A DNA stretch of 64,000 nucleotides from [Muricauda] lutisoli (nom. illeg.) (GCF_017313105.1 NZ_JAFLND010000001.1:248001-312000), one strand, 5' to 3'; positions 27,236 through 36,140 are shown, numbered from the stretch's first letter. Notes: a model not told the origin generated them from the sequence alone. Numbers and translations: made by a program.

Positions 27236-28564
27236 TTATGGTCTACCGCCACCTCTACCACCTCTTCCCCCGGAAGAACGTGATGATCCTGAAGATCTGG
27301 AACCACCGGAAGACCTGCTTACTCCGGAGCTTCCTCTGGAACTACTTCCTGAGCTTCGATAACTTCCTCGGGAACTACTTCTGGATGAACCACTGCTGCG
27401 GTAACTTCTAGAACTGGACCTGCTTGAAGACCTGTTGTAATTTCTGCTAGGTACAGCACTTCTTGATTGGTAGCTTCTCGTACTTCGTCCAGAACTTCTG
27501 TAACTTCTGGATGAAGGTGAACTACTTCTATTATAGCTTCTGCTGCTTCTAGTTGAAGAAGTTCCGTAAGAACGTCGTGCAGTTCTTGAGCTTCCACTAT
27601 AACTTGGGGAAGTTCTGGTGCTTCTGCTTGTTCTGTAATTTCTGTTTCTGGCAACGGCATCGGCGCTTATAGATCTTCTAACGTTAGACCTGTTGCTATA
27701 TCCTTGAGAGCTTCTCCTTGCCAAATTGTTATTGCTGCGGGACAAGTTCGCATTGGAACGTCCACTGTTGTTTCGTATCCTACTGGTGTAGCCATTTGAT
27801 CTGGATGTGAGCGTAGTTCCGGGTATGCGGGAGGAGTATCCCCTTCTTCCTGTCATATAAGCATAGTCTCTATACCCTCTGCCATAATACGGACGGTTCC
27901 AATAGTTGTTGTAGTATCCGCCCCAACCGTAGTATCCGGCCCAGCCCCAGCCATTGTATGGGTATCCCCATCCGTAGTATCCGGCCCAGCCCCAACGATT
28001 ATATCTCCATGGGTTGTTCCAACCCCATCCCCAACTGTAGTAAGGGCTGTTCCAGCCCCATCCCCAATTATAATATGGGTTGTTCCAACCCCATCCGCCA
28101 TTCCATAGCCATGGGTCGTTCCAACCCCAACCGAGACCGCCCCATCCCCAAGTATTGTCATAAACGTTGATGGAGATATTTGTGGGGTTATCACCCCAAC
28201 CAGGGTTTCCGTTATAGTTATTGTTGTAAGCAAAATAATCGGTTTGCTCACCATAAGGAACAGTGTCGTTTTGAACTTGGCTGGAATAGCTGTCAATGTC
28301 GGTAAAAACCTCGCTGTCCAAAATTTCACCATACTCGTTCGCCTTATCCCCGAAATAATCACCGTAGATATTACTTTCTTGTTCTTCAATTCTTACCGCT
28401 TCGGCATTTTTCTTTTCAACCCTTACAACTCGATCGTTGGTGGAATAAATTCCATCATCGTAATATGAGGCTTGTTGGTAGGAACCACAAGAAGCCATAA
28501 AGAGGGCAATAACCATCAATACGGCGGAGGTTCTGAATTTATTATGGAGTAAAGACTTTAACAT
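27236..28564 (-). CDS. Low-complexity lipoprotein, W/G/N/Y repeats and Ser/Arg tail
   Basis: A 442-residue protein from the chosen start at 28564; an ATG eight codons upstream (28588) is less likely, since MLKSLLHNKFRT begins a typical signal peptide with lipobox FMASC. After an acidic linker come, at about residues 139-222, tandem copies of a GWGWNNPYY-like unit, and then a tail to the end of almost only Ser, Arg, Gly, Tyr and Asn, closing GGRGGRGGGRP. The repeats resemble glycine/tryptophan-rich surface proteins, and the tail looks like the RS/RGG tracts of RNA-binding proteins, but here it must be outside the cytoplasm. I know no function. It is divergent from proS and upstream of the FadL gene. 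Confidence 0.75.
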   Translation of the reverse strand: MLKSLLHNKFRTSAVLMVIALFMASCGSYQQASYYDDGIYSTNDRVVRVEKKNAEAVRIEEQESNIYGDYFGDKANEYGEILDSEVFTDIDSYSSQVQNDTVPYGEQTDYFAYNNNYNGNPGWGDNPTNISINVYDNTWGWGGLGWGWNDPWLWNGGWGWNNPYYNWGWGWNSPYYSWGWGWNNPWRYNRWGWAGYYGWGYPYNGWGWAGYYGWGGYYNNYWNRPYYGRGYRDYAYMTGRRGYSSRIPGTTLTSRSNGYTSRIRNNSGRSNANLSRSNNNLARRSSQGYSNRSNVRRSISADAVARNRNYRTSRSTRTSPSYSGSSRTARRSYGTSSTRSSRSYNRSSSPSSRSYRSSGRSTRSYQSRSAVPSRNYNRSSSRSSSRSYRSSGSSRSSSRGSYRSSGSSSRGSSGVSRSSGGSRSSGSSRSSGGRGGRGGGRP

Positions 28565-28658
28565 GGCGCAATTTTTATTGTTGAACATACTAAAAATAAT
28601 TAGTTTTACCCAATCATTACATGATTAAAGTCACAAGTTTTGTGCCAAACTACAATAG

Positions 28659-30134
28659 ATGGGTAAAAATTTAACGAGCAGAGCAGAAGATTATTCCAAA
28701 TGGTATAATGAACTAGTAGTAAAGTCAGATTTGGCTGAAAACTCAGGTGTTAGGGGGTGTATGGTCATAAAGCCCTATGGGTACGCCATCTGGGAAAAAA
28801 TGCAGGGTCAATTGGACAAGATGTTCAAGGAAACAGGTCACGAGAATGCATATTTCCCATTGTTTATTCCAAAATCATATCTGAGCAAAGAGGCCAGTCA
28901 TGTAGAGGGGTTTGCCAAGGAGTGCGCCGTTGTTACCCATTACCGATTGAAAAATGCCGAGGACGGCAGTGGTATTGTGGTGGATGAGAACGCCAAACTC
29001 GAGGAGGAGCTGATCGTTCGTCCAACTTCTGAAACCATTATTTGGGATACTTTTAGAAAATGGGTGCAATCTTACAGGGATTTGCCGCTAAAAATAAATC
29101 AGTGGGCCAATGTGGTGCGCTGGGAGATGAGAACACGACTTTTTTTAAGAACTGCCGAATTTTTGTGGCAGGAAGGCCATACCGCACACGCTACTAGGGA
29201 GGAAGCTGTGGAAGAAGCAGAACTTATGATGAATGTTTATGCGGATTTTGCCGAAAAATATATGGGTGTTCCCGTGATCAAGGGGACCAAAACCGAGAGC
29301 GAACGTTTTGCCGGTGCGGAGGAAACCTACTGTATAGAGGCTTTGATGCAGGACGGTAAAGCATTGCAGGCGGGAACTTCACACTTTTTGGGCCAGAATT
29401 TTGCAAAGGCTTTTGATGTTAAGTTTGCCAACAAAGAAGGTAAGCAAGAATACGTTTGGGCCACATCATGGGGTGTTTCCACGAGATTGATGGGCGCTTT
29501 GGTCATGACGCACAGTGATGATAATGGGTTGGTGCTGCCACCACAATTGGCACCGATTCAAGTTGTAATTGTGCCGATTTATAAAGGATTGGATCAGTTG
29601 GATGCCATTTCGCAGAAAGTGGATCCATTGGTAAAGGCATTACGAGATAAAGGTGTTACCGTTAAATATGACACTCGAGATACCCATAAGCCCGGCTTTA
29701 AATTCAATGAGTATGAATTAAAGGGTGTTCCCGTGCGCTTGGCGGTTGGGCAGCGTGATTTGGCCAACGGTACCTTTGAGGTAGCGCGTAGGGATACATT
29801 GACCAAGGAAATCGTAAAGGCGGAAGAGATTGTGGACAAGGTAGTTTCCTTAATGGATGAGATTCAGGAAAACATCTTTAAAAAAGCCCTTGATTATAGA
29901 AAGGAGCATATTACCAAAGTGGATTCCTATGATGAGTTTAAAAAAGTTATCGAGGAAAAAGGTGGTTTTGTTTCCGCCCATTGGGATGGAACCGTCGAAA
30001 CCGAAGACAGAATAAAAGAGGAGACCAAAGCCACTATTCGCTGTATTCCTTTGGATGCAGAAAACGAGGAGGGCAAGTGCATGGTAACAGGAAAACCTTC
30101 CCATAAGAGGGTGTTGTTCGCAAAGGCCTACTAA
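28659..30134 (+). CDS. proS: Prolyl-tRNA synthetase (archaeal/eukaryotic type)
   Basis: Class II synthetase charging tRNA-Pro. At 491 residues it is the short type without the bacterial editing insert. Motif 2 and 3 regions are seen as [27 protein letters not shown] and [17 protein letters not shown], followed by the anticodon-binding domain ([12 protein letters not shown]) and a C-terminal Zn-like/GC-containing tail ending [11 protein letters not shown]. The type is usual in Bacteroidota. It is followed by the tRNA-Glu pair and rpsT, but a separate promoter lies in the gap. Confidence 0.97.
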   Translation: MGKNLTSRAEDYSKWYNELVVKSDLAENSGVRGCMVIKPYGYAIWEKMQGQLDKMFKETGHENAYFPLFIPKSYLSKEASHVEGFAKECAVVTHYRLKNAEDGSGIVVDENAKLEEELIVRPTSETIIWDTFRKWVQSYRDLPLKINQWANVVRWEMRTRLFLRTAEFLWQEGHTAHATREEAVEEAELMMNVYADFAEKYMGVPVIKGTKTESERFAGAEETYCIEALMQDGKALQAGTSHFLGQNFAKAFDVKFANKEGKQEYVWATSWGVSTRLMGALVMTHSDDNGLVLPPQLAPIQVVIVPIYKGLDQLDAISQKVDPLVKALRDKGVTVKYDTRDTHKPGFKFNEYELKGVPVRLAVGQRDLANGTFEVARRDTLTKEIVKAEEIVDKVVSLMDEIQENIFKKALDYRKEHITKVDSYDEFKKVIEEKGGFVSAHWDGTVETEDRIKEETKATIRCIPLDAENEEGKCMVTGKPSHKRVLFAKAY

Positions 30135-30161
30135 ACAGCTTGCAAAAAATAAAAAATACTG

Positions 30162-30191
30162 TTGCAAGACTTAAAAATAGTTGTATTTTTG
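30162..30191 (+). promoter_or_regulatory. Promoter of first tRNA-Glu
   Basis: TTG at 30162-30164 and TATTTTTG at 30184-30191 are spaced by 19 bases, an excellent match to the Bacteroidota promoter, 23 bases before the tRNA. Confidence 0.7.
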
Positions 30192-30214
30192 CATCCGCAA
30201 TTATGCAACCATAT

Positions 30215-30286
30215 GGCCCGTTCGTCTAGGGGTTAGGACGCCAGGTTTTCATCCTGGTAACAGGGGTTCGATTCCCCTACGGGCTA
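30215..30286 (+). tRNA. tRNA-Glu (TTC), copy 1
   Basis: The 72-base gene folds as a full cloverleaf: acceptor GGCCCGT pairs with ACGGGCT (one G-T pair at the top), anticodon stem CCAGG/CCTGG with loop TTTTCAT giving anticodon TTC, and T arm AGGGGTTCGATTCCCCT. The discriminator is A and CCA is not encoded. Confidence 0.97.
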
Positions 30287-30320
30287 CTAAGAAGAGTTTT
30301 AAGCTAAAAAATTAGTTTTT

Positions 30321-30328
30321 TAACTTTG
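30321..30328 (+). promoter_or_regulatory. -7 element before second tRNA-Glu
   Basis: TAACTTTG matches TAnnTTTG, 28 bases before the second tRNA-Glu. A -33 TTG is not evident. It could also serve rpsT, as none is seen between the tRNA and rpsT. Confidence 0.45.
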
Positions 30329-30356
30329 TAGTTTAAAATTTTGAAATTGAAATAAT

Positions 30357-30428
30357 GGCCCGTTCGTCTAGGGGTTAGGACGCCAGGTTTTCATCCTGGT
30401 AACAGGGGTTCGATTCCCCTACGGGCTA
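30357..30428 (+). tRNA. tRNA-Glu (TTC), copy 2
   Basis: Identical over its 72 bases to the copy at 30215, with the same TTC anticodon; the flanks differ, so the duplication is confined to the gene itself. It ends 35 bases before the rpsT start. Confidence 0.97.
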
Positions 30429-30463
30429 CAAAAAAAGGATTTAGAAAGAATTAAATTTAAGCA

Positions 30464-30715
30464 ATGGCAAACCATAAGTCAGCATTAAAGAGAATCAGAA
30501 GAAACGAAGCAGTACGTTTGCGTAACAGGTATCAGCACAAAACTGTGCGTAATGCCATCAAAAAATTGCGTAACGAGGAAGATAAAAAAGCTGCTGAAGC
30601 TTTGTTGCCTACTGTAGTTGGTATGATTGATAAATTGGCCAAGAAAAACATCATTCATAACAATAAGGCCGCAAACCTTAAGAGCAAGTTGATGACCAAG
30701 GTTGCAGCAATGTAA
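30464..30715 (+). CDS. rpsT: 30S ribosomal protein S20
   Basis: An 83-residue, strongly basic ribosomal protein that binds 16S rRNA. It begins [21 protein letters not shown] and has the helical [17 protein letters not shown] end expected of S20. No TAnnTTTG element lies between it and the tRNA-Glu, so it is probably transcribed together with one or both tRNAs. Confidence 0.97.
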   Translation: MANHKSALKRIRRNEAVRLRNRYQHKTVRNAIKKLRNEEDKKAAEALLPTVVGMIDKLAKKNIIHNNKAANLKSKLMTKVAAM

Positions 30716-30740
30716 TTCTTGTCAAACAAAAATATATTGA

Positions 30741-30765
30741 ACGCCTCCACTTTGGGGGCGTTTTT
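30741..30765 (+). terminator. Terminator after rpsT
   Basis: ACGCCTCC and GGGGGCGT (one wobble pair) form a hairpin followed by TTTTTG, 25 bases past rpsT. Confidence 0.75.
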
Positions 30766-30784
30766 GTTTTGGTCCAATTCCAAG

Positions 30785-31471
30785 CTATCTAAATGCTTTT
30801 CTTCTTCCGGCAATTGCGCCGATAATAAATGAGGAATACATAAATACCACTGCTATCATCAATATTTGGAATATGGGGTATTCGAGGTAAATTTTCGGTA
30901 TTTCGTGAACTATAAAATATACTATGGGAAAGCAGGTGTAAAAAACTGCCAGTCCCATGCTGGTCCAGAACATAGTGTTGTGTATTTGAGAATATGAACT
31001 TTGTTCGAACCTCTTTTCCTTGATATACAATCCAATGGAGAACAGTAAAATAAAGGATGAAATGATATCCGCATAATAGAGACTGACATGAAACGGATTT
31101 TGGAAGAACAGGCTGACCATGAATGCCAAAATACTTATGAATGCTCCATACAATACCCAAGCTTTATGTTTTTTGACCTTTAAAACATGCCAATAGATAT
31201 AATAATAGAACAGGAAAGAAACCAACGCATAGATATTATAGACAATTACATTGTAGTTGCTGTAGCTGTCATCTGAAAAAAATTGGAATTCTTCATAGCG
31301 CAAAATCAATGCCGCCAACATTTCGGATAGAAATGTGTACATGATAAAGATGGGGAAATATTGCAAAGGCGTATCATAATAAGTGCGGTATCGTAAAACC
31401 ACGACAATCCATGTCACAAGGTAGATTGGAATAGTATAATTGTCGATAAGAAAATCGTAGAATTCTTTCAT
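30785..31471 (-). CDS. Multipass membrane protein, paralogue A of three
   Basis: A 228-residue polytopic protein with about seven hydrophobic segments and no signal peptide. Motifs shared with its two neighbours are RYRTYYDTPLQYFP near residue 30, FFQNPFHVSLYYAD near 125, MFWTSMGLAVFY near 170 and the C-terminal RKAFR. I recognise no named family; the topology, with a short N-terminus and a basic cytoplasmic-looking tail, would fit a small sensor or an uncharacterised 7TM domain. It is last in a minus-strand set of lipoprotein, C, B, A, with 98 bases between B and A, convergent with rpsT. Confidence 0.8.
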   Translation of the reverse strand: MKEFYDFLIDNYTIPIYLVTWIVVVLRYRTYYDTPLQYFPIFIMYTFLSEMLAALILRYEEFQFFSDDSYSNYNVIVYNIYALVSFLFYYYIYWHVLKVKKHKAWVLYGAFISILAFMVSLFFQNPFHVSLYYADIISSFILLFSIGLYIKEKRFEQSSYSQIHNTMFWTSMGLAVFYTCFPIVYFIVHEIPKIYLEYPIFQILMIAVVFMYSSFIIGAIAGRRKAFR

Positions 31472-31569
31472 TGGGCTTGTTCCCGTGCCGTTAATTCTAA
31501 AAATACAGCAATTTTCCTGTTCTTGGAAACTTTGTTTTTTATCTTGGAATCAAGATCAAGGAAATGGTT

Positions 31570-32256
31570 TTATCGAAATGCTTTTCTGCTGTGGATAAGA
31601 ACACCGACCAAAAAGGTACCGTACATAAATAAAATCAATATCCGCAATACGGACCTAAGGTGATAATCAATCCAGATTTGTGGGATTTCATAGCCTATCC
31701 AAAACAGGAAAGGGAAAATGGAATAAAAGATCACCAATCCCAGGCTCATCCAAAACATGAGGTTGTGTTTGCTGGGGTAGGGCGAAGATTCACTTCTTTT
31801 ATCTTTAAAATAGAGCCAGATATTAAAAAGTAAAATAAAGGAAGCGAGCATATCCGCATAGTAAAGGTTGCTATACAATGGATTTTGAAAAAATAGACTT
31901 ACCACATACCCGATAATGCTTGTCAAGGCTCCTATTTTTATCCATTTTCTGTACGTCTGGTTTTTAACAACTCTCCAGTAGATGTAATAAAAAAACAAAA
32001 AGGATATCACCGAATAGATATTGAATATAATCACATTGTACCAACTGTACTTTTCAATATCAATAATCTGGAATTCATCAAAATATTTAATAAAATAACC
32101 CAATAACTCCGTAAGGAAGGTATACATTAAATACATGGGATAATACTTTAATGGAGTATCAAAATAGGTGCGGTATCGGGCCATGGCCACAATCCATACG
32201 ATAAGATAGAATGGAAGAATGTATTGCTCTGAGATAAATGTATAAAATTCTTCCAT
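31570..32256 (-). CDS. Multipass membrane protein, paralogue B of three
   Basis: A 228-residue membrane protein that starts MEEFYTFISEQYILPFYLIVW. It keeps the shared blocks (ARYRTYFDTPLKYYPM, LFFQNPLYSNLYYADM, LMFWMSLGLVIFY) and ends HSRKAFR, and so is a tandem duplicate of A and C, diverged over most of its length. The function is unknown. The 104-base gap to C and 98-base gap to A are long for a tight operon, but no terminator hairpin was seen in them. Confidence 0.8.
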   Translation of the reverse strand: MEEFYTFISEQYILPFYLIVWIVAMARYRTYFDTPLKYYPMYLMYTFLTELLGYFIKYFDEFQIIDIEKYSWYNVIIFNIYSVISFLFFYYIYWRVVKNQTYRKWIKIGALTSIIGYVVSLFFQNPLYSNLYYADMLASFILLFNIWLYFKDKRSESSPYPSKHNLMFWMSLGLVIFYSIFPFLFWIGYEIPQIWIDYHLRSVLRILILFMYGTFLVGVLIHSRKAFR

Positions 32257-32360
32257 TGTTCTCTGGCCAACCAGTTAGCTTTCAGTGCTTTTGTCGAAAA
32301 CCAAAAATAACGTAAAAAAGCTGTGGAAGTGAATCTATGTTAAAGGCCTTTGATTTTTGA

Positions 32361-33047
32361 TCATCTAAATGCTTTTCGTTCACCTAATAAAAGTCCCAAC
32401 ATATAAAAGCCATACATAATTGCTATGAGTACAAATAATATTTTTTGAAAGTGATAATCATACCATACATGATCATCTATAGACCCCAGTAAAAAAATGT
32501 ATGGAGTTATGGCATAAAAGATAAATGAACCCGAGCTTACCCAAAAAAGCAAATTTTTCCCTTGATGGTAGGAGGAGTTTTCATTTTTCTTTTCTTTAAA
32601 ATAAAATATTATGCATCCCAATAATACCCATGATCCAACAAGTTCTGCATAGTATAGACCTCTATACAATGGATTTTGGAAAATCAAACTTGTCAAATAA
32701 CTCACAAGAACCAGAAAAGCTCCATACTTTACAAGTTTTTTATGTTGAGTTCTTTTTAAGGTTTTAAAGTAAACCCAATAAAAAAACGCATATGCAATCA
32801 ACTGATAGATATTGTAGATTATAATGTTTAAAGAGGCATATTTTCCTTCGGAAAAAAATTGAAAACTATCATTGAACTTAATAAAGTACCCTAATAAATC
32901 AGTAAAAAAGGTATAGGCGATAAACATCGGGAAATATTTTAGGGTCGTGTCAAAATATTTCCTGTAAGTCAACACCGAGATTATCCATGTCACTAAATAA
33001 GTAACTAGGAAAAATTGCTCTTTAAGAAAAGAAATTAGATCTTCGAT
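32361..33047 (-). CDS. Multipass membrane protein, paralogue C of three, start codon ATC or lost
   Basis: The third member of the membrane family, with YRKYFDTTLKYFPM, IFQNPLYRGLYYAE, LLFWVSSGSFIFY and the ending GERKAFR. The first conventional start in frame is GTG at 32993, giving 210 residues and cutting off the first half of helix 1. Reading further upstream, the frame supplies EDLISFLKEQFFLVTYLVTW, which aligns without gaps to the N-terminus of paralogue B. The codon aligned to the ATG of B is ATC at 33047-33045, and from there the protein is exactly 228 residues, the same as A and B. No ATG, GTG or TTG lies between it and the upstream in-frame stop. It is either an AUC start or a lost start codon. 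Confidence 0.7.
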   Translation of the reverse strand: MEDLISFLKEQFFLVTYLVTWIISVLTYRKYFDTTLKYFPMFIAYTFFTDLLGYFIKFNDSFQFFSEGKYASLNIIIYNIYQLIAYAFFYWVYFKTLKRTQHKKLVKYGAFLVLVSYLTSLIFQNPLYRGLYYAELVGSWVLLGCIIFYFKEKKNENSSYHQGKNLLFWVSSGSFIFYAITPYIFLLGSIDDHVWYDYHFQKILFVLIAIMYGFYMLGLLLGERKAFR

Positions 33048-33058
33048 TACATTCCGGT

Positions 33059-33724
33059 TTAGTAATCACTATTTGGGGGAGGGGAGGAATTCCCTTTGTT
33101 CAAAACAAGGCTTTGAGGGTCATCCTGAACCATATTTGGCAGCATGCTTGCATAGGACTTGCCTCCTTTTTTATTTTGGCCTACAGCATTACCGCCCACA
33201 GCATCCTTGATCAATTTGGCACTACCGTCGGCTCCGATATAAAATCCGTATTCTGCACCATCTACAATCATAGTGGGAACAACAAAAATAGAATTTTGCC
33301 TAGGGTGCACTATTTTTTTTCCATCTGGAAAATCCGGTTTGTCAGGATAATTTGCGAAATAAAATCGAAAAGAACTTATTTCTACTCCAGCACTATCAGC
33401 TTCTTGTTCAGCAAAAGCGATATAAGTTTTTAGTTTATCATAGCTAAAGGAAGTAAATCGAGCCGGAATAAATTTTTCTTCCGATTCGCGTCCATCTTCA
33501 AATTGCTGAATCATGTCCACCCTGTTTTTGGTGTAGTTGTCGTACAAGGTCTTCGACTCTTCTAGGGAAATAATGCCCTCGGGTGGTGCAATAGGTTCTT
33601 TTTGAGTGGTTTTAACATCCTTTGTTTCGGTGGATTCTTCCTTTTTAGGACCTTGCTGGCAAGCTCCCAACATCAAAAATGTGGCCCCGAAAAGTGCAAG
33701 AAAGGCCTTTCTGTAATTTATCAT
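33059..33724 (-). CDS. Putative lipoprotein upstream of the membrane paralogues
   Basis: A 221-residue protein with signal peptide and lipobox (LMLGAC, Cys about 22), a Lys/Glu/Thr-rich linker to about residue 48, then a globular domain: ISLEESKTLYDNYTKNRVDM, SFSYDKLKTYIAFAEQEAD, FRFYFANYPDKPDFP, RQNSIFVVPTM and a low-complexity end. I believe similar lipoproteins accompany the membrane-paralogue family in other flavobacteria, but cannot name a family. Its stop lies only 11 bases before the aligned start of paralogue C, so the two are probably co-transcribed. Confidence 0.8.
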   Translation of the reverse strand: MINYRKAFLALFGATFLMLGACQQGPKKEESTETKDVKTTQKEPIAPPEGIISLEESKTLYDNYTKNRVDMIQQFEDGRESEEKFIPARFTSFSYDKLKTYIAFAEQEADSAGVEISSFRFYFANYPDKPDFPDGKKIVHPRQNSIFVVPTMIVDGAEYGFYIGADGSAKLIKDAVGGNAVGQNKKGGKSYASMLPNMVQDDPQSLVLNKGNSSPPPNSDY

Positions 33725-33796
33725 AGTTAAGTGTTTATAGTTCGGTTTTTGGGGAAACTGAACTAAAGATATGCCTTTTCTATAAATTGACTCAAC

Positions 33797-33828
33797 AAAA
33801 AGCCCTTCAAAAAACTTGAAGGGCTTTT
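33797..33828. terminator. Strong terminator downstream of rho
   Basis: AAAAGCCCTTCAA and TTGAAGGGCTTTT form a perfect 13-base-pair stem around a short A-rich loop. It lies 30 bases beyond the rho stop on the minus strand. Confidence 0.88.
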
Positions 33829-33857
33829 AATACTATGATATAGAACCTTGTCGGATT

Positions 33858-35471
33858 TTACTCGTTCATAGTGAGTAAGAATTCCTCGTTGTTCTTGGTT
33901 TGCTTTATGCGTTGCTCCATAAACTCCATTGCCTCTACCGGGTTCATGTCCGCCAAGTATTTGCGTAAGATCCACATGCGCTGAATGGTATTTTCGTCCA
34001 ACAACAAATCATCTCTTCGTGTGGAGGAAGAAATAAGGTCGATAGCAGGGAAGATTCTTCTGTTGGATATTCTTCTATCCAACTGAAGTTCCATGTTGCC
34101 CGTACCTTTGAATTCCTCAAAGATAACCTCGTCCATTTTGGAGCCTGTTTCCGTTAATGCCGTAGCGATAATGGAAAGTGAACCTCCATTTTCAATGTTA
34201 CGCGCAGCACCAAAGAAACGTTTTGGCTTGTGCAGTGCGTTCGCATCCACACCACCACTCAATACTTTACCAGATGCTGGTTGTACGGTGTTGTAGGCGC
34301 GGGCCAAACGGGTAATGGAATCCAACAGGATCACTACATCATGACCGCACTCTACCAATCGTTTTGCTTTTTCCAATACAATATTGGCAACCCTTACGTG
34401 CTCGGTGGCTTCCTTGTCAAAAGTAGAAGCAACCACTTCGCCCCGTACATTGCGTTGCATATCGGTAACCTCCTCTGGACGTTCATCGATCAATAAAATG
34501 ATTTGATACACCTCTGGGTGATTGGCCGCTATCGCATTGGCAATATCCTTCAACAACATGGTTTTACCCGTTTTGGGCTGGGATACGATCATACCCCTTT
34601 GTCCTTTCCCGATGGGGGAGAACAAATCCATGATTCTTGTGGAAATGGTGCTTTGCTTTTCCGCTAATTTGAATTTTTCCTTTGGGAACAAAGGGGTAAG
34701 ATGTTCAAAAGCAACCCTGTCACGAACCACTTGTGGGTCGAGTCCGTTGATTTTGTTCACTTTGATCAACGGGAAATATTTCTCACCTTCTTTGGGAGGT
34801 CTAATGTTTCCCAAGATAGTGTCCCCGGATTTAAGACCAAACAGTCTTATCTGTGATTGGGAAACGTATATATCGTCGGGGGAAGAAAGATAGTTGTAAT
34901 CGGAAGACCTAAGGAACCCGTATCCATCTTGCATAATATCCAACACACCTTCACTTTCAATAATGCTGTCGAACTCGTACTCAGGTTCTTTGTACCTGTT
35001 TCTCAAGTCCTTGTCAAAATTGCTGTTCTTTTTGTCGTGGTGGCTTTTGTTATGTTGGTTGTTTCTCCTGTTGTTTTGACTCTTTTGGGGGTTATTGCTG
35101 CCCTGTGACTTGTTGTCTTGAGGCTTGTTCTCCTTTTTTTGAGGTTTTCCCTGTGGTTTGGAGTCGTCTTTTTTGTCCCTTGGCTCTCTTTTCTGAGGCG
35201 CTTTTTCAGGTTTGTCCCCTGTGGTGTCTTTTTTGGCCTCAGTGGTTTTGGGGCGCGGAGCCCTTGTTTTTTTCGGTTTTGGAGCCGGTTTTTCTTCTTT
35301 GGTCGCAGCAACAGTTTCTGCAACAGCTTTAGGGTTGGAAGCCTGTACGTCCAATATTTGGTATACCAGGTCCAGTTTTTTCAATGATTTGAATTTGGGA
35401 ACATTAAGATCCTTTGCAATCTCTTGCAACTCAGGAAGCTTTTTAGCTTTTAGATCTGAAATCTCGAACAT
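33858..35471 (-). CDS. rho: Transcription termination factor Rho with long disordered insert
   Basis: Hexameric RNA helicase that ends transcription. Of its 537 residues, 1-43 form the Rho N-terminal domain ([19 protein letters not shown]), about 45-165 is a low-complexity insert of Lys, Pro, Gln, Asn and Ser, about 170-245 the RNA-binding fold ([17 protein letters not shown]), and the rest the ATPase with Walker A SQPKTGKT near 297-304 and the [14 protein letters not shown] motif. E. coli Rho is about 419 residues, so the insert accounts for the extra length. It is divergent from DUF4293 and closed by a strong hairpin. Confidence 0.97.
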   Translation of the reverse strand: MFEISDLKAKKLPELQEIAKDLNVPKFKSLKKLDLVYQILDVQASNPKAVAETVAATKEEKPAPKPKKTRAPRPKTTEAKKDTTGDKPEKAPQKREPRDKKDDSKPQGKPQKKENKPQDNKSQGSNNPQKSQNNRRNNQHNKSHHDKKNSNFDKDLRNRYKEPEYEFDSIIESEGVLDIMQDGYGFLRSSDYNYLSSPDDIYVSQSQIRLFGLKSGDTILGNIRPPKEGEKYFPLIKVNKINGLDPQVVRDRVAFEHLTPLFPKEKFKLAEKQSTISTRIMDLFSPIGKGQRGMIVSQPKTGKTMLLKDIANAIAANHPEVYQIILLIDERPEEVTDMQRNVRGEVVASTFDKEATEHVRVANIVLEKAKRLVECGHDVVILLDSITRLARAYNTVQPASGKVLSGGVDANALHKPKRFFGAARNIENGGSLSIIATALTETGSKMDEVIFEEFKGTGNMELQLDRRISNRRIFPAIDLISSSTRRDDLLLDENTIQRMWILRKYLADMNPVEAMEFMEQRIKQTKNNEEFLLTMNE

Positions 35472-35630
35472 TAAGTAATGGAATAAGTTAAACTTGTGAT
35501 TCTAAAATTTGAAGTAAAGTTATCTTTGGATACTACTGGAGAAAGAATTCCGAGGTAGGCGCTTGATAATAACAAGACAATATTACAAATAATTTTTCAA
35601 GAATAAAGCCTTATTTATCAAAAAGACGCC

Positions 35631-35638
35631 TATTTTTG
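35631..35638 (+). promoter_or_regulatory. -7 element for DUF4293 gene
   Basis: TATTTTTG matches TAnnTTTG 22 bases before the start at 35661. A weak TTA lies near the -33 position. Confidence 0.5.
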
Positions 35639-35660
35639 CCATTCGAAATCGATTTGAACA

Positions 35661-36071
35661 ATGATTCAGCGGATACAAACGTTATATTTACTCATAGTAG
35701 GCCTTATTTCGGGAATACTTCCGTTCTTTCTGAATCTGTGGGTCGAAGTGGGCGGCAAAGAAGTGTTTGCCCAGGATGAAGTTATGTTAAGCCTCGTCTT
35801 TTATTTAATTACCGTATTGGCCGTGGTATCGATTGTGATGTACAAGAAACGACAAAATCAATTTGTGGTGAACAGATTGAATATGATATTGAACCTTTTT
35901 TTACTAGGATTTTTCGTTTATCGATCGCTAAGCTTATCCGGAGAAACTGTGGTTTCTGAGAAGGGTATTGGGATGCTGATTCCTGTATTTTCTATCGTTT
36001 TTCTGGTCCTGGCCAACAGGGCTATCAAAAAGGATGAAGATCTTGTAAAATCTGTTGATCGCTTGCGTTGA
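35661..36071 (+). CDS. DUF4293 family membrane protein
   Basis: A 136-residue protein beginning MIQRIQTLYLLIVGLISGIL with four hydrophobic segments and a Lys/Asp-rich tail; this N-terminus and the VLANRAIKKDEDLVKSVDRLR end are typical of DUF4293, a Bacteroidota family usually found next to rho. The function is unknown. It is divergent from rho and ends at its own TTCG-loop hairpin. Confidence 0.85.
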   Translation: MIQRIQTLYLLIVGLISGILPFFLNLWVEVGGKEVFAQDEVMLSLVFYLITVLAVVSIVMYKKRQNQFVVNRLNMILNLFLLGFFVYRSLSLSGETVVSEKGIGMLIPVFSIVFLVLANRAIKKDEDLVKSVDRLR

Positions 36072-36098
36072 ACCTAACATCTTAGTAGTATTAGTGCG

Positions 36099-36127
36099 AA
36101 AAAACCCTGGCTTCGGCCGGGGTTTTT
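36099..36127 (+). terminator. Terminator with TTCG tetraloop
   Basis: AAAACCCTGGC and GCCGGGGTTTT (one wobble) enclose TTCG and are followed by T residues; it lies between DUF4293 and the convergent hydrolase gene. Confidence 0.85.
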
Positions 36128-36140
36128 ATGTTTGTAAGGT

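Noticed and set aside
27236-28150. Repeated units that could suggest a CRISPR array or tandem DNA repeat.
   Set aside because: The repetition is in codons of a translated protein, with irregular spacing and no conserved repeat/spacer structure.
27319-28389. Long antisense frames over the low-complexity lipoprotein gene.
   Set aside because: They arise from repeated codons of the Ser/Arg and Trp/Gly tracts read in other frames; none has a signal peptide, a motif or a promoter.
32361-33047. Paralogue C as a frameshifted pseudogene.
   Set aside because: The frame is intact for 228 residues when aligned to its paralogues; only the start codon is abnormal.
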